From: Myxococcales bacterium
Lineage (GTDB): Bacteria > Myxococcota_A > UBA9160 > JALSIO01
Assembly (NCBI GenBank): GCA_026989995.1
Contig: JALSIO010000131.1
Location: 1 to 5,270, forward strand
DNA: 5,270 nucleotides
Direction of reading: 5' to 3'
Shown here: positions 1 through 5,270 of the stretch, piece after piece
Layout: each line of letters starts with the position of its first letter
Position numbering within the stretch: position 1 is the first letter of the stretch
The notes under the pieces: model-generated
Database searches by the model: none
What the model was told of the DNA's origin: nothing
The model's input: only the letters and a program-made list of their open reading frames with translations
Position numbers and translations under genes: made by a program

Positions 1-511
1 CCCCGCAGCCGATGAGGCAGACCTTCTCGAAGGGGGCGTCCTCCCGGATCCGGGCCACGGCGATCTCCGGGAGCACCGTGTAGTTCGAGAAGGTGGAGGT
101 CCCCATGTAGTGGTGCAGGGGGCTTCCGCCGAGCCGGAAGCGGCTGGTGCCGTCGGGCATCACGCCGCGGCCCTGGGTCTCGCGGATCGCCTGGCAGAGG
201 TTGGTCCGCCGCGAGAGGCAGTACTCGCACTCCCGGCATTCCGGGGTATAGAGCGGGATCACGTGGTCCCCGGGGCGGACCGAGCGCACCCCGGGCCCGA
301 CCTCCGCGACCACCCCCGCTCCCTCGTGGCCGAGGATGCAGGGGAAGAGCCCCTCGGGATCGGCACCCGAAAGGGTGTAGGCATCGGTGTGGCAGATGCC
401 GGTGGCCCGGACCTCCACGAGCACCTCCCCCTCGCGCGGCCCCTCCACCTCGACGGTCTCGATGCGAAGGGGGCTTCCCGGGGCGTGGGCGACGGCGGCG
501 CGGCACTCCAA
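1..511 (-). CDS. frmA: S-(hydroxymethyl)glutathione dehydrogenase / class III alcohol dehydrogenase (N-terminal part, cut by window edge)
   Basis: This zinc enzyme oxidises S-hydroxymethylglutathione, formed spontaneously from formaldehyde and glutathione, to S-formylglutathione with NAD+ in the cytosol; the family also reduces S-nitrosoglutathione. The 170 visible residues align end to end with the start of FrmA/AdhC proteins. Seen here are GICHTD with catalytic-zinc Cys40, GHEGAG with His62, and Cys169 in LIGCG at the window edge as third zinc ligand. The structural-zinc cysteines are 92, 95, 98 and 106, and the class III signatures [14 protein letters not shown] and [13 protein letters not shown] are both intact. 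The NAD-binding Rossmann half lies beyond position 1. No ATG fits: the TTG at 509-511 gives MECRAAVA, matching the usual MKxRAAVA start, and has a good Shine-Dalgarno. It is transcribed divergently from the acyl-CoA dehydrogenase. No S-formylglutathione hydrolase or FrmR-type regulator is in view. Confidence 0.95.
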   Translation of the reverse strand, partial: MECRAAVAHAPGSPLRIETVEVEGPREGEVLVEVRATGICHTDAYTLSGADPEGLFPCILGHEGAGVVAEVGPGVRSVRPGDHVIPLYTPECRECEYCLSRRTNLCQAIRETQGRGVMPDGTSRFRLGGSPLHHYMGTSTFSNYTVLPEIAVARIREDAPFEKVCLIGCG

Positions 512-519
512 GAGCGGAT

Positions 520-526
520 CCTCCTT
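520..526 (-). promoter_or_regulatory. Ribosome binding site that fixes the TTG start of frmA
   Basis: On the minus strand AAGGAGG lies 8 bases before the TTG at 511-509. This is a near-perfect anti-16S match at good spacing, and it supports TTG as the true start where no in-frame ATG or GTG fits the family alignment. Confidence 0.8.
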
Positions 527-569
527 CCGTGCCGAGGAGGGTGCCGGAGATCCCGTGGCCCGGCGACCC

Positions 570-590
570 CGGCCCCGCGGGCCGGGGCCG
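570..590. repeat. GC-rich inverted repeat (8-bp stem, 5-base loop)
   Basis: CGGCCCCG at 570-577 is followed by a 5-base spacer and its exact reverse complement CGGGGCCG at 583-590. There is no T-run on either side, so it is not an intrinsic terminator, and terminators are not expected between divergent genes. It may be a transcript hairpin in a 5' leader, a protein-binding dyad, or a chance product of about 80 percent local GC. Confidence 0.4.
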
Positions 591-652
591 CGGGGAACCG
601 GCCGCGGAATTCCCGCTAGCCTCTGCAGCGGCCACGCCCGGCAGGAGGGCCC

Positions 653-1828
653 ATGCGCAGGGACATCTTCAGCGAGGAACACGAGCTCTTTCGGGAACAG
701 GTGCGCCGCTTCGTCGAGCAGGAGGTGGTGCCCCGGATCCCCGAGTGGAATGCCCGCGGGATGAGCGACCGGGAGACCTGGCGCAAGGCCGGCGCCGCGG
801 GGCTCCTCGGCGCCCACGCCCCGGAGGCCTACGGCGGCGCCGGGGGGGACTTCCTCTACGACGCCATCGTGATGGAGGAGCTCGCCTACGCCCGCGCCCA
901 CGGGATGATGGTGTCGCTGCACTCCGACATCTGCATGCCCTACCTCGTGCGCTACGGGAGCGAGGAGCAGAAGGAGCGCTACCTCCCGGGCGCCATCCGG
1001 GGGGAGATCCTGCTCGGCATCGCGATGACCGAGCCCGGCGCCGGCTCCGACCTCGCGGCCATCAGCACCCGCGCGGTCCGCGACGGCGACCACTACGTCC
1101 TCTCCGGCACCAAGACCTTCATCTCCAACGGGCAGATCGGCGACCTGTTCATCGTGGTCGCCCGGACCGATCCGACGGCCCGGCCGCCGCACCGGGGAAT
1201 CAGCCTCTTCCTGGTCGAGGCCGACACCCCCGGCTTCGTCCGCGGGCGCCGGCTCGAGAAGCTCGGGCTCAAGGGCCAGGACACGAGCGAGCTCTTCTTC
1301 GAGGACTGCCGCATCCCCGCGGCCAATCGCCTCGGGGAGGAGGGGCAGGGTTTCCGGATGCTGATGGAACAGCTCCAGCAGGAGCGCCTGTGCATCGCGG
1401 TCGCCTCCGTCGCCTCCTGCCGCCGCACCCTCGACGACACCCTCGCCTACGTGAAGCAGCGGCACGCCTTCGGCCAGCCCATCGGCGCCTTCCAGAACAC
1501 CCAGTTCGTGCTCGCCGAGCTCTTCACCGAGGTCGAGGTCGGGCAGGCCTTCGTGGATCGCCTCCTCGCCGCCCACGTCCGGGGAGAGGAGATCGTGATG
1601 GAGGTCTCCATGGCGAAGTGGTGGACCACCACCCTCCAGAAGCGCCTCGCTGGCGAGTGCCTGCAGCTCCACGGGGGCTACGGCTTCATGCTCGAGACAC
1701 CCGTGGCGGAGGACTACGCCGACGCGGCGGTCCAGCCCATCTACGCGGGCACCAACGAGATCATGAAGGTGATCATCGCCCGCCGCCTCGGCCTCGATCT
1801 CCGGAAGGAGGCGCAGCGGCAACGCTGA
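653..1828 (+). CDS. Acyl-CoA dehydrogenase (FAD-dependent, LCAD/IVD-type active site)
   Basis: A complete 391-residue protein, the usual length of a tetrameric acyl-CoA dehydrogenase, which makes the alpha-beta double bond in an acyl-CoA and passes electrons from FAD to ETF. The N-terminal helical domain spans about 1-120. Signature 1 is [10 protein letters not shown] (124-133), followed by the beta domain with TKTFISNG (153-160). The C-terminal helical domain carries [12 protein letters not shown] (270-281) and QLHGGYG (338-344), both FAD/tetramer motifs. In most relatives the base is the Glu of IYEGT; here that segment reads [10 protein letters not shown] with Ala365. Glu244 in LQQERL matches the alternative base position of long-chain and isovaleryl-CoA dehydrogenases, so the enzyme is probably active. 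Substrate chain length or branching cannot be read. The ATG has AGGAGG 4 bases upstream. The last 56 bases overlap the minus-strand ArgA-like gene. No ETF or thiolase gene is adjacent. Confidence 0.95.
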   Translation: MRRDIFSEEHELFREQVRRFVEQEVVPRIPEWNARGMSDRETWRKAGAAGLLGAHAPEAYGGAGGDFLYDAIVMEELAYARAHGMMVSLHSDICMPYLVRYGSEEQKERYLPGAIRGEILLGIAMTEPGAGSDLAAISTRAVRDGDHYVLSGTKTFISNGQIGDLFIVVARTDPTARPPHRGISLFLVEADTPGFVRGRRLEKLGLKGQDTSELFFEDCRIPAANRLGEEGQGFRMLMEQLQQERLCIAVASVASCRRTLDDTLAYVKQRHAFGQPIGAFQNTQFVLAELFTEVEVGQAFVDRLLAAHVRGEEIVMEVSMAKWWTTTLQKRLAGECLQLHGGYGFMLETPVAEDYADAAVQPIYAGTNEIMKVIIARRLGLDLRKEAQRQR

Positions 1829-2888
1829 GCTCCAGCCGGTAGCAGCGCAGCCGTTCCCGACGGGAGCGCGGGTACCCCTGCCACTTGGACGCCGGCAGCC
1901 GCTCCGGGGGCACCTCCCGGAAGCCCTGCCGCAGGAAGAAGGCGCCCACCCGCTCGCGAGTGGTGCACGCAAAGAGGCCCCGCCGCCCGGCCTCCTGCGC
2001 CCGGGCAGCCGCGAAGGCCACCAGGTGCGCGCCGATGCCCTCCCCGAGGAAGCGGGTCAGGGTGTAGAGCGAGACGAGCTCGCTCTCGGCCGTCCCGGGA
2101 TGGTGGAGCAGGGCGGCCATGCCGGCGAGATGCCGGCCCTCGACGAAGGCGCCGCAGGCGTGGGCGAGAACGCGGTCGAGCTCCTCCGGGCTCCGGCGGG
2201 CGAGGTAGCCCTCCGCCACGCCCCGCTCGATCAGCGAGAGCGCGGTGCCGAGGTCGTCGAGGCCGAGCCACCGCACGTCCACGTAGCGCTCGGCGGTGAA
2301 CAACGTCCCCGAGCCGGCGTAGGTGAAAAGCTCCTCGCCGAGGCCCTCGGGAGAGCAGAGGTTCACCGCGTGCACGCCTGCGGCGAGCAGGGCCTCCACC
2401 TCGTCGAGGGGCGCGCCGGCTGCGCCCGCGGCCCGAAGCTCCCGGAGCTCGTCCACGTGCACGAAGGAGAGGCGGTCGCCATCGGGTCCGCGGAGGCCGC
2501 CCTCCCGGCGCAGCCAGACCACCTTGGAAAGCCGCAGCGCCGCGCAGACCTCGAGGGCCTCGCGGGAGAAGGCAGCGCCTCCGGCGGTCCGAAGCCCCAC
2601 CCGGGGCCGCTGCTGGAGCGCCCGCCACACCGGCCCCGGGAGTGGGCCGGCGCCGGCCGGGAGCGGACTCGCGCCGGTCAGCGCGCGAAGCCGCCCCGCG
2701 TCCGACGCCACGAGCACCACCGGCGTGGGGTTCGCCTCGAGCTCGCGGAGGACCGGGAGGAGCCCCGCCGCGTCGAGGAGCTCGGGCTCGGTGGCCACCA
2801 TCCCGAGGCTCCGCCCGCGGAACTCGGCCAGGTAGAAGGCCTTCTCGGTGAACTCGAGAGGTCCGCCTGTCCCGCTTCCACCCCGCAT
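1773..2888 (-). CDS. N-acetylglutamate synthase-like protein (ArgA-like: reduced amino-acid-kinase-like domain + GNAT)
   Basis: A 371-residue protein. Residues about 12-190 resemble the amino-acid-kinase-like half of Arg[14 protein letters not shown] matches its opening FRGK-type strand, and [24 protein letters not shown] (175-197) matches the ArgA linker that ends in LFTxxGxGT. Residues about 200-350 are a GNAT domain with the acetyl-CoA pyrophosphate loop R-F-L-G-E-G-I-G at 279-286, and the typical [18 protein letters not shown] (306-323) before a C-terminal basic stretch. Such proteins transfer acetyl from acetyl-CoA to glutamate, the first step of arginine synthesis. The kinase-like half is about 100 residues shorter than in E. 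coli ArgA (443 residues) and lacks the glycine pair after the first strand, so it may have lost arginine feedback or serve another amino acid. The start is uncertain: ATG at 2888 has no clear Shine-Dalgarno. The low-complexity tail after RLEL (residue 354) lies inside the antisense overlap. No other arg gene is nearby. Confidence 0.75.
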   Translation of the reverse strand: MRGGSGTGGPLEFTEKAFYLAEFRGRSLGMVATEPELLDAAGLLPVLRELEANPTPVVLVASDAGRLRALTGASPLPAGAGPLPGPVWRALQQRPRVGLRTAGGAAFSREALEVCAALRLSKVVWLRREGGLRGPDGDRLSFVHVDELRELRAAGAAGAPLDEVEALLAAGVHAVNLCSPEGLGEELFTYAGSGTLFTAERYVDVRWLGLDDLGTALSLIERGVAEGYLARRSPEELDRVLAHACGAFVEGRHLAGMAALLHHPGTAESELVSLYTLTRFLGEGIGAHLVAFAAARAQEAGRRGLFACTTRERVGAFFLRQGFREVPPERLPASKWQGYPRSRRERLRCYRLELSVAAAPPSGDRGRGGGR

Positions 2889-2996
2889 GGCCAGACATTG
2901 GAAGACCGGCAGCCCGGCCGCAACGCGGAGGTGGCTTCCGCGGGCCCGCACGCGCCGGTTGGTGGGCCGGGGGCCGCAAGGTATGGTGCGGAGCCC
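2889..2996. promoter_or_regulatory. Divergent promoter region between the ArgA-like gene and the SLC13 permease
   Basis: A 108-base spacer that must hold both start regions. On the plus strand TTGGTG (2959-2964), a 17-base gap and TATGGT (2982-2987) form a plausible sigma-70-type pair, only 9 bases from the permease ATG at 2997. On the minus strand TTGCGG (2923-2918), 17 bases and CAATGT (2900-2895) form a weaker pair ending 6 bases before the ATG at 2888. Both would give almost leaderless transcripts, which fits the absence of strong Shine-Dalgarno sequences (only GGAG at 2990-2993, 3 bases from the permease ATG). These pairs are weak matches to consensus and could be chance. Confidence 0.35.
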
Positions 2997-4760
2997 ATGG
3001 ACTGGCAGGCCTGGCTCACCATCGCGGTGGTCGTCGGCCTCGTGGCGGCTCTCGCCCGGGGTGTGGCCGCACCCGACCTCGTGTTCATGGCCGGGCTGGT
3101 CCTGCTCGCCGCCGCCGGCGTGCTCACCCCCGAGGAGGCCTTCTCGGGCTTCGCGAACCCGGCGGTGGCCACCATCGCCGCCCTCTTCGCGGTCTCCGCC
3201 GGACTCCGGGAGACCGGGGCCCTCGACTTCACCCTGCGCCGACTCCTCCCCCACGAAGGCAACGACCGCCGGGTGCTGGCGCGCCTGTGCCCGCCCCTCG
3301 CGCTGGTCTCGGGCTTCCTCAACAACGCGCCCATCGTCGCCATGATGACCCCGGTGCTCCGGGACTGGGCCCGACAGCACGGACGCGCGCTGAGCCGCTT
3401 CCTGATCCCGCTCAGCTACGCCACGATCCTGGGCAGCACCCTCACCCTCATCGGAACCAGCGTGAACCTCACGGTGGACGCCCTGGTGCGCTCCGCGGGG
3501 ATGCCCCCCCTCGGCTTCTTCGAGTTCGCCGGCGCCGGGGTGCCCATCGCCATCGCGGGACTGGTCTACCTCCTGGCCGTCGCCCCCCGGCTGCTCCCCA
3601 CCCGCCGGGACCCGGGGGAGGCGGCGGAGCGCCGCGAGTACACGGCGGAGCTCCGGGTGGAGTCCGACTGCCCCCTGGTGGGGCGGACGGTGGAGGAGGC
3701 CGGCCTGCGGCACCTGAAGGGCCTGTTCCTGGTCGAGATCGACCGGGGCGGCCGCGTGCTCACCCCGGTGGGCCCGGACGAGACCCTCGAGGCCGGCGAC
3801 CGGCTGGTCTTCGTGGGGGTGCTCTCGACGCTCGTGGACCTCCAGCGGATCCGGGGACTCGTGCCCGTCTCCCACGAGGCGCCCGACCCCCGGGACGCGG
3901 TCCGCCGCCGCCTGGCCGAGGCGGTGATCTCTCCCTCCTCGCCGCTGGTCCGCCAGAGCATCCGGGACGCGAAATTCCGGACGGTCTACGACGCCGCCGT
4001 GGTCGCCGTGCACCGCAACGGCGAACGCGTGGCGGGGAAGATCGGCGACATCGTGCTGCAGCCCGGCGACACCCTCCTGCTGCAGACGGCCCCGGGCTTC
4101 CTGCAGGCGCACCGCGGAAGCCGCGACTTCTACCTCGTGAGCGAGGTGCCCGACAGCGAGCCGCCCCGCCACGAGCTCATGGGCGTGTCGATCGCGATCC
4201 TGGCGGCGATGGTGATCTGCTCGGCCACCGGCTTCCTGCCCACCTCGGTGTCGGCCCTGCTCGCGGCCGGCGCGCTCCTCCTCACCCGGTGCCTCACCGG
4301 TCCCGTGGCCCGCCGCAGCATCGAGGTGCCGGTGCTGGTGGTGATCGCCGCCGGACTCGGCATCGCCCGCGCCATGCAGCAGACCGGCGCCGCGCACGCC
4401 ATGGCCTCGGTGCTCGTGGAGGCCGTGGGAGGGCTCGGGCCGCTGGCCACGCTCACCGCCTGCTACCTGGGCAGCCTCGTGCTCGCGGAAACGCTCCACC
4501 ACAACGCCGGGGTGGCGATCATGTTCCCCATCGCCGTGGCGGCCGCGGGGCAGTCCGGCGCCGACCCGCGGGGCTTCGTCATGGCCGTGGCCTTCGGCTC
4601 GGCCTGCGCCTTCGCCTCCCCGGTGACCTACCAGACCCACCTGATCGTGTACGGCCCCGGGGGCTACCGATTCGGCGACTTCGTGCGGGTGGGGCTCCCC
4701 CTCGATCTGCTCTGCGCCGTGGTGGCCCTGTCCGCCATCCCGGTGATCTGGCCGCTCTAG
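2997..4760 (+). CDS. SLC13/DASS-family anion permease with two TrkA-C (RCK_C) domains
   Basis: A 587-residue inner-membrane transporter of the SLC13-TrkA_C architecture (SAC1-like; relatives move sulfate, other oxyanions or dicarboxylates, often with sodium). Membrane segments lie at about 5-22, 27-43, 54-72, 97-119, 133-160 and 179-199, then again at about 393-410, 415-432, 443-460, 483-517, 525-545 and 562-585. The cytoplasmic insert between the halves holds two RCK_C-like domains, about 216-291 and 307-384, each with the xxPLVGxTV/xxPLVRQSI start and a L-x-x-G-D-x-L end; these usually bind small ligands and gate transport. First-half substrate/ion motifs are intact: FLNNAPIVAM (107-116) and GTSVNL (153-158). 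The second-half equivalents are altered, with HHNAGVAIMFP (501-511) where relatives have TNNxxxxxMFP, and TYQTHLIVYGPGGYRF (544-559) where they have YQTN. The substrate cannot be named. An amidohydrolase gene follows 76 bases downstream. Confidence 0.93.
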   Translation: MDWQAWLTIAVVVGLVAALARGVAAPDLVFMAGLVLLAAAGVLTPEEAFSGFANPAVATIAALFAVSAGLRETGALDFTLRRLLPHEGNDRRVLARLCPPLALVSGFLNNAPIVAMMTPVLRDWARQHGRALSRFLIPLSYATILGSTLTLIGTSVNLTVDALVRSAGMPPLGFFEFAGAGVPIAIAGLVYLLAVAPRLLPTRRDPGEAAERREYTAELRVESDCPLVGRTVEEAGLRHLKGLFLVEIDRGGRVLTPVGPDETLEAGDRLVFVGVLSTLVDLQRIRGLVPVSHEAPDPRDAVRRRLAEAVISPSSPLVRQSIRDAKFRTVYDAAVVAVHRNGERVAGKIGDIVLQPGDTLLLQTAPGFLQAHRGSRDFYLVSEVPDSEPPRHELMGVSIAILAAMVICSATGFLPTSVSALLAAGALLLTRCLTGPVARRSIEVPVLVVIAAGLGIARAMQQTGAAHAMASVLVEAVGGLGPLATLTACYLGSLVLAETLHHNAGVAIMFPIAVAAAGQSGADPRGFVMAVAFGSACAFASPVTYQTHLIVYGPGGYRFGDFVRVGLPLDLLCAVVALSAIPVIWPL

Positions 4761-4836
4761 GGCGGACCCCACCGGGCCGCGGCGCGTCTGGGTTATCCTC
4801 CTTCCACCGGGCGCCACCCGACGGAGACACCCAGCC
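4761..4836 (+). promoter_or_regulatory. Short spacer upstream of the amidohydrolase, with possible -10 and Shine-Dalgarno
   Basis: The 76 bases between the permease stop and the amidohydrolase ATG contain TATCCT at 4794-4799, a fair -10 match (4 of 6) in an otherwise GC-rich stretch, but no convincing -35 at 16-18 bases. GGAG at 4823-4826 lies 10 bases before the ATG at 4837 and is the likely ribosome binding site. No hairpin followed by a T-run is present, so no intrinsic terminator ends the permease transcript here. Both read-through from the permease and a separate promoter remain possible. Confidence 0.4.
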
Positions 4837-5270
4837 ATGGCCAGCCTCTTCGAGCGCTACCGCGTCATCGACACGGACTCCCACGTCACCGAGCCCGCAG
4901 ACCTCTGGACCTCCCGGGTTCCCCGGCGGGACCGCGAGCGCGTGCCGCACGTGCGCCGGGTGAACGGGCGCGACATGTGGTTCATCGGAGACGAGATCGC
5001 GGGCGGGCCGGGCTTCTACTCGATGGCCGGCTTCGACGGCACCCTGCCCGACAGCCCGGCCACCTTCGAGGAGATCCCACCGGCCTGCACCGATGCCCGG
5101 GCCCGCCTCGCCCACCTCGACGCCGAGGGCATCTTCGCCCAGGTCATCTACCCGAACGTGGGGGGCTTCGGCTCCGGTCGATTCCTCGCCCTCGGCGACC
5201 CGGAGCTGATGGAGACCTGCGTGCGCGCCTACAACGACTGGCTGCTCGAGTGGACCTCGGCGGACCAGGC
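4837..5270 (+). CDS. Amidohydrolase_2 family metal-dependent hydrolase (N-terminal part, cut by window edge)
   Basis: The visible 144 residues open with RVIDTDSHVTEPADLW (9-24), the start of amidohydrolase_2 (ACMSD-like TIM-barrel) proteins. Asp14 and His16 sit where the D/H-x-H metal ligands at the end of the first barrel strand are expected. The stretch RLAHLDAEGIFAQVIYPN (90-107) is the next conserved block of this family (R-x-x-x-M/L-D-x-E-G). CVRAYNDWLLEW (128-139) matches the family's helix that usually reads xxxYNDWL. Members include decarboxylases such as ACMSD, hydratases and hydrolases of aromatic or lactone compounds; the family is large and this fragment does not allow a substrate call. 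The remaining metal ligands and catalytic aspartate lie past the window. The ATG is chosen because the family motif begins about ten residues after it and GGAG precedes it by 10 bases. The gene is co-directional with the permease, but a shared function is only a guess. Confidence 0.88.
   Translation, partial: MASLFERYRVIDTDSHVTEPADLWTSRVPRRDRERVPHVRRVNGRDMWFIGDEIAGGPGFYSMAGFDGTLPDSPATFEEIPPACTDARARLAHLDAEGIFAQVIYPNVGGFGSGRFLALGDPELMETCVRAYNDWLLEWTSADQ

Larger units (their letters stand above)
512..652. promoter_or_regulatory. Divergent intergenic region between frmA and the acyl-CoA dehydrogenase
   Basis: This 141-base spacer must carry the promoters of both divergent genes. It holds the frmA Shine-Dalgarno on the minus strand, a GC-rich hairpin (570-590), and a perfect 8-base palindrome GGAATTCC at 606-613, which stands out as one of the few AT-containing patches. 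On the plus strand AGGAGG at 643-648 lies 4 bases before the ATG at 653. TAGCCT at 617-622 is a poor candidate -10 with no recognisable -35. I cannot assign either promoter with confidence. The palindrome could be an operator half-way between the genes, but nothing else supports that. Confidence 0.45.

Noticed and set aside
110..619. 169-codon plus-strand open frame opposite frmA
   Set aside because: It is antisense to an unmistakable class III alcohol dehydrogenase and has no recognisable features.
529..1842. Second plus-strand open frame of 437 codons over the acyl-CoA dehydrogenase
   Set aside because: The translation is arginine/proline/glycine-rich without any motif, while the 653-1828 frame carries all acyl-CoA dehydrogenase signatures.
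2025..2996. Plus-strand open frame continuous with the permease, which would add 324 residues at its N-terminus
   Set aside because: It is antisense to the ArgA-like gene, has no domain or membrane character, and the permease family's first membrane segment begins right after the ATG at 2997.
4781..4815. GGCGC...GCGCC inverted repeat between permease and amidohydrolase as a terminator
   Set aside because: The stem is only 5 bp with a 25-base loop and no following T-run, which is what chance gives at this GC content.
2889..4838. Long minus-strand open frame running on from the ArgA-like gene through the whole permease region (1021 codons in total)
   Set aside because: It is antisense to a well-supported permease. 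Its translation is low-complexity (rich in G, R, H, E, A) with no recognisable domain before the ArgA-like part. Very high GC makes stop codons rare, so such frames are expected.
3287..4963. 558-codon plus-strand open frame over the permease and into the amidohydrolase
   Set aside because: It is an out-of-frame shadow with low-complexity composition; the permease frame has clear membrane segments and family motifs.
1..5270. A joint system made of all five genes (for example a defence or new catabolic cluster)
   Set aside because: Strands alternate, there are two divergent and one convergent junctions, and each gene belongs to a common housekeeping or catabolic family with no shared pathway visible.

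Overview
This is a very GC-rich bacterial chromosomal window with compact, ordinary-looking gene packing. It holds five protein-coding genes, two of them cut by the window edges, and no gap longer than about 140 bases. I see no RNA gene, mobile element, CRISPR array or phage feature. The glutathione-dependent formaldehyde dehydrogenase points to a glutathione-using (proteobacteria-like) organism rather than a mycothiol-using actinobacterium. The mix of acyl-CoA dehydrogenase and amidohydrolase_2 genes would fit a high-GC proteobacterium or a Myxococcota/Desulfobacterota/Binatota-like lineage. That placement is an inference and is not resolved by the sequence.

Layout, left to right: (1) positions 1-511, minus strand, the N-terminal 170 residues of a class III alcohol dehydrogenase (S-(hydroxymethyl)glutathione dehydrogenase, FrmA/AdhC), starting from TTG behind a strong Shine-Dalgarno. 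(2) A 141-base divergent spacer with a GC hairpin. (3) 653-1828, plus, a complete acyl-CoA dehydrogenase whose catalytic base appears to sit at the long-chain/isovaleryl-type position. (4) 1773-2888, minus, an ArgA-like protein (reduced amino-acid-kinase-like domain plus GNAT acetyltransferase), whose 3' end overlaps the dehydrogenase's 3' end by 56 bases. (5) A 108-base divergent spacer. (6) 2997-4760, plus, an SLC13/DASS-type permease with two TrkA-C (RCK_C) domains inserted between its membrane halves. (7) 4837-5270, plus, the N-terminal 144 residues of an amidohydrolase_2 metal-dependent hydrolase.

The genes do not form one obvious pathway. Formaldehyde detoxification, acyl-CoA oxidation, amino-acid N-acetylation, anion transport and a TIM-barrel hydrolase sit side by side with alternating strands, so there are at least three transcription units. 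The only possible operon is permease plus amidohydrolase (76-base gap). I did not find a previously undescribed system. The most interesting points are residue-level departures: the dehydrogenase's moved catalytic glutamate, the permease's histidine-substituted second-half motifs, and the acetyltransferase's shortened kinase-like domain.
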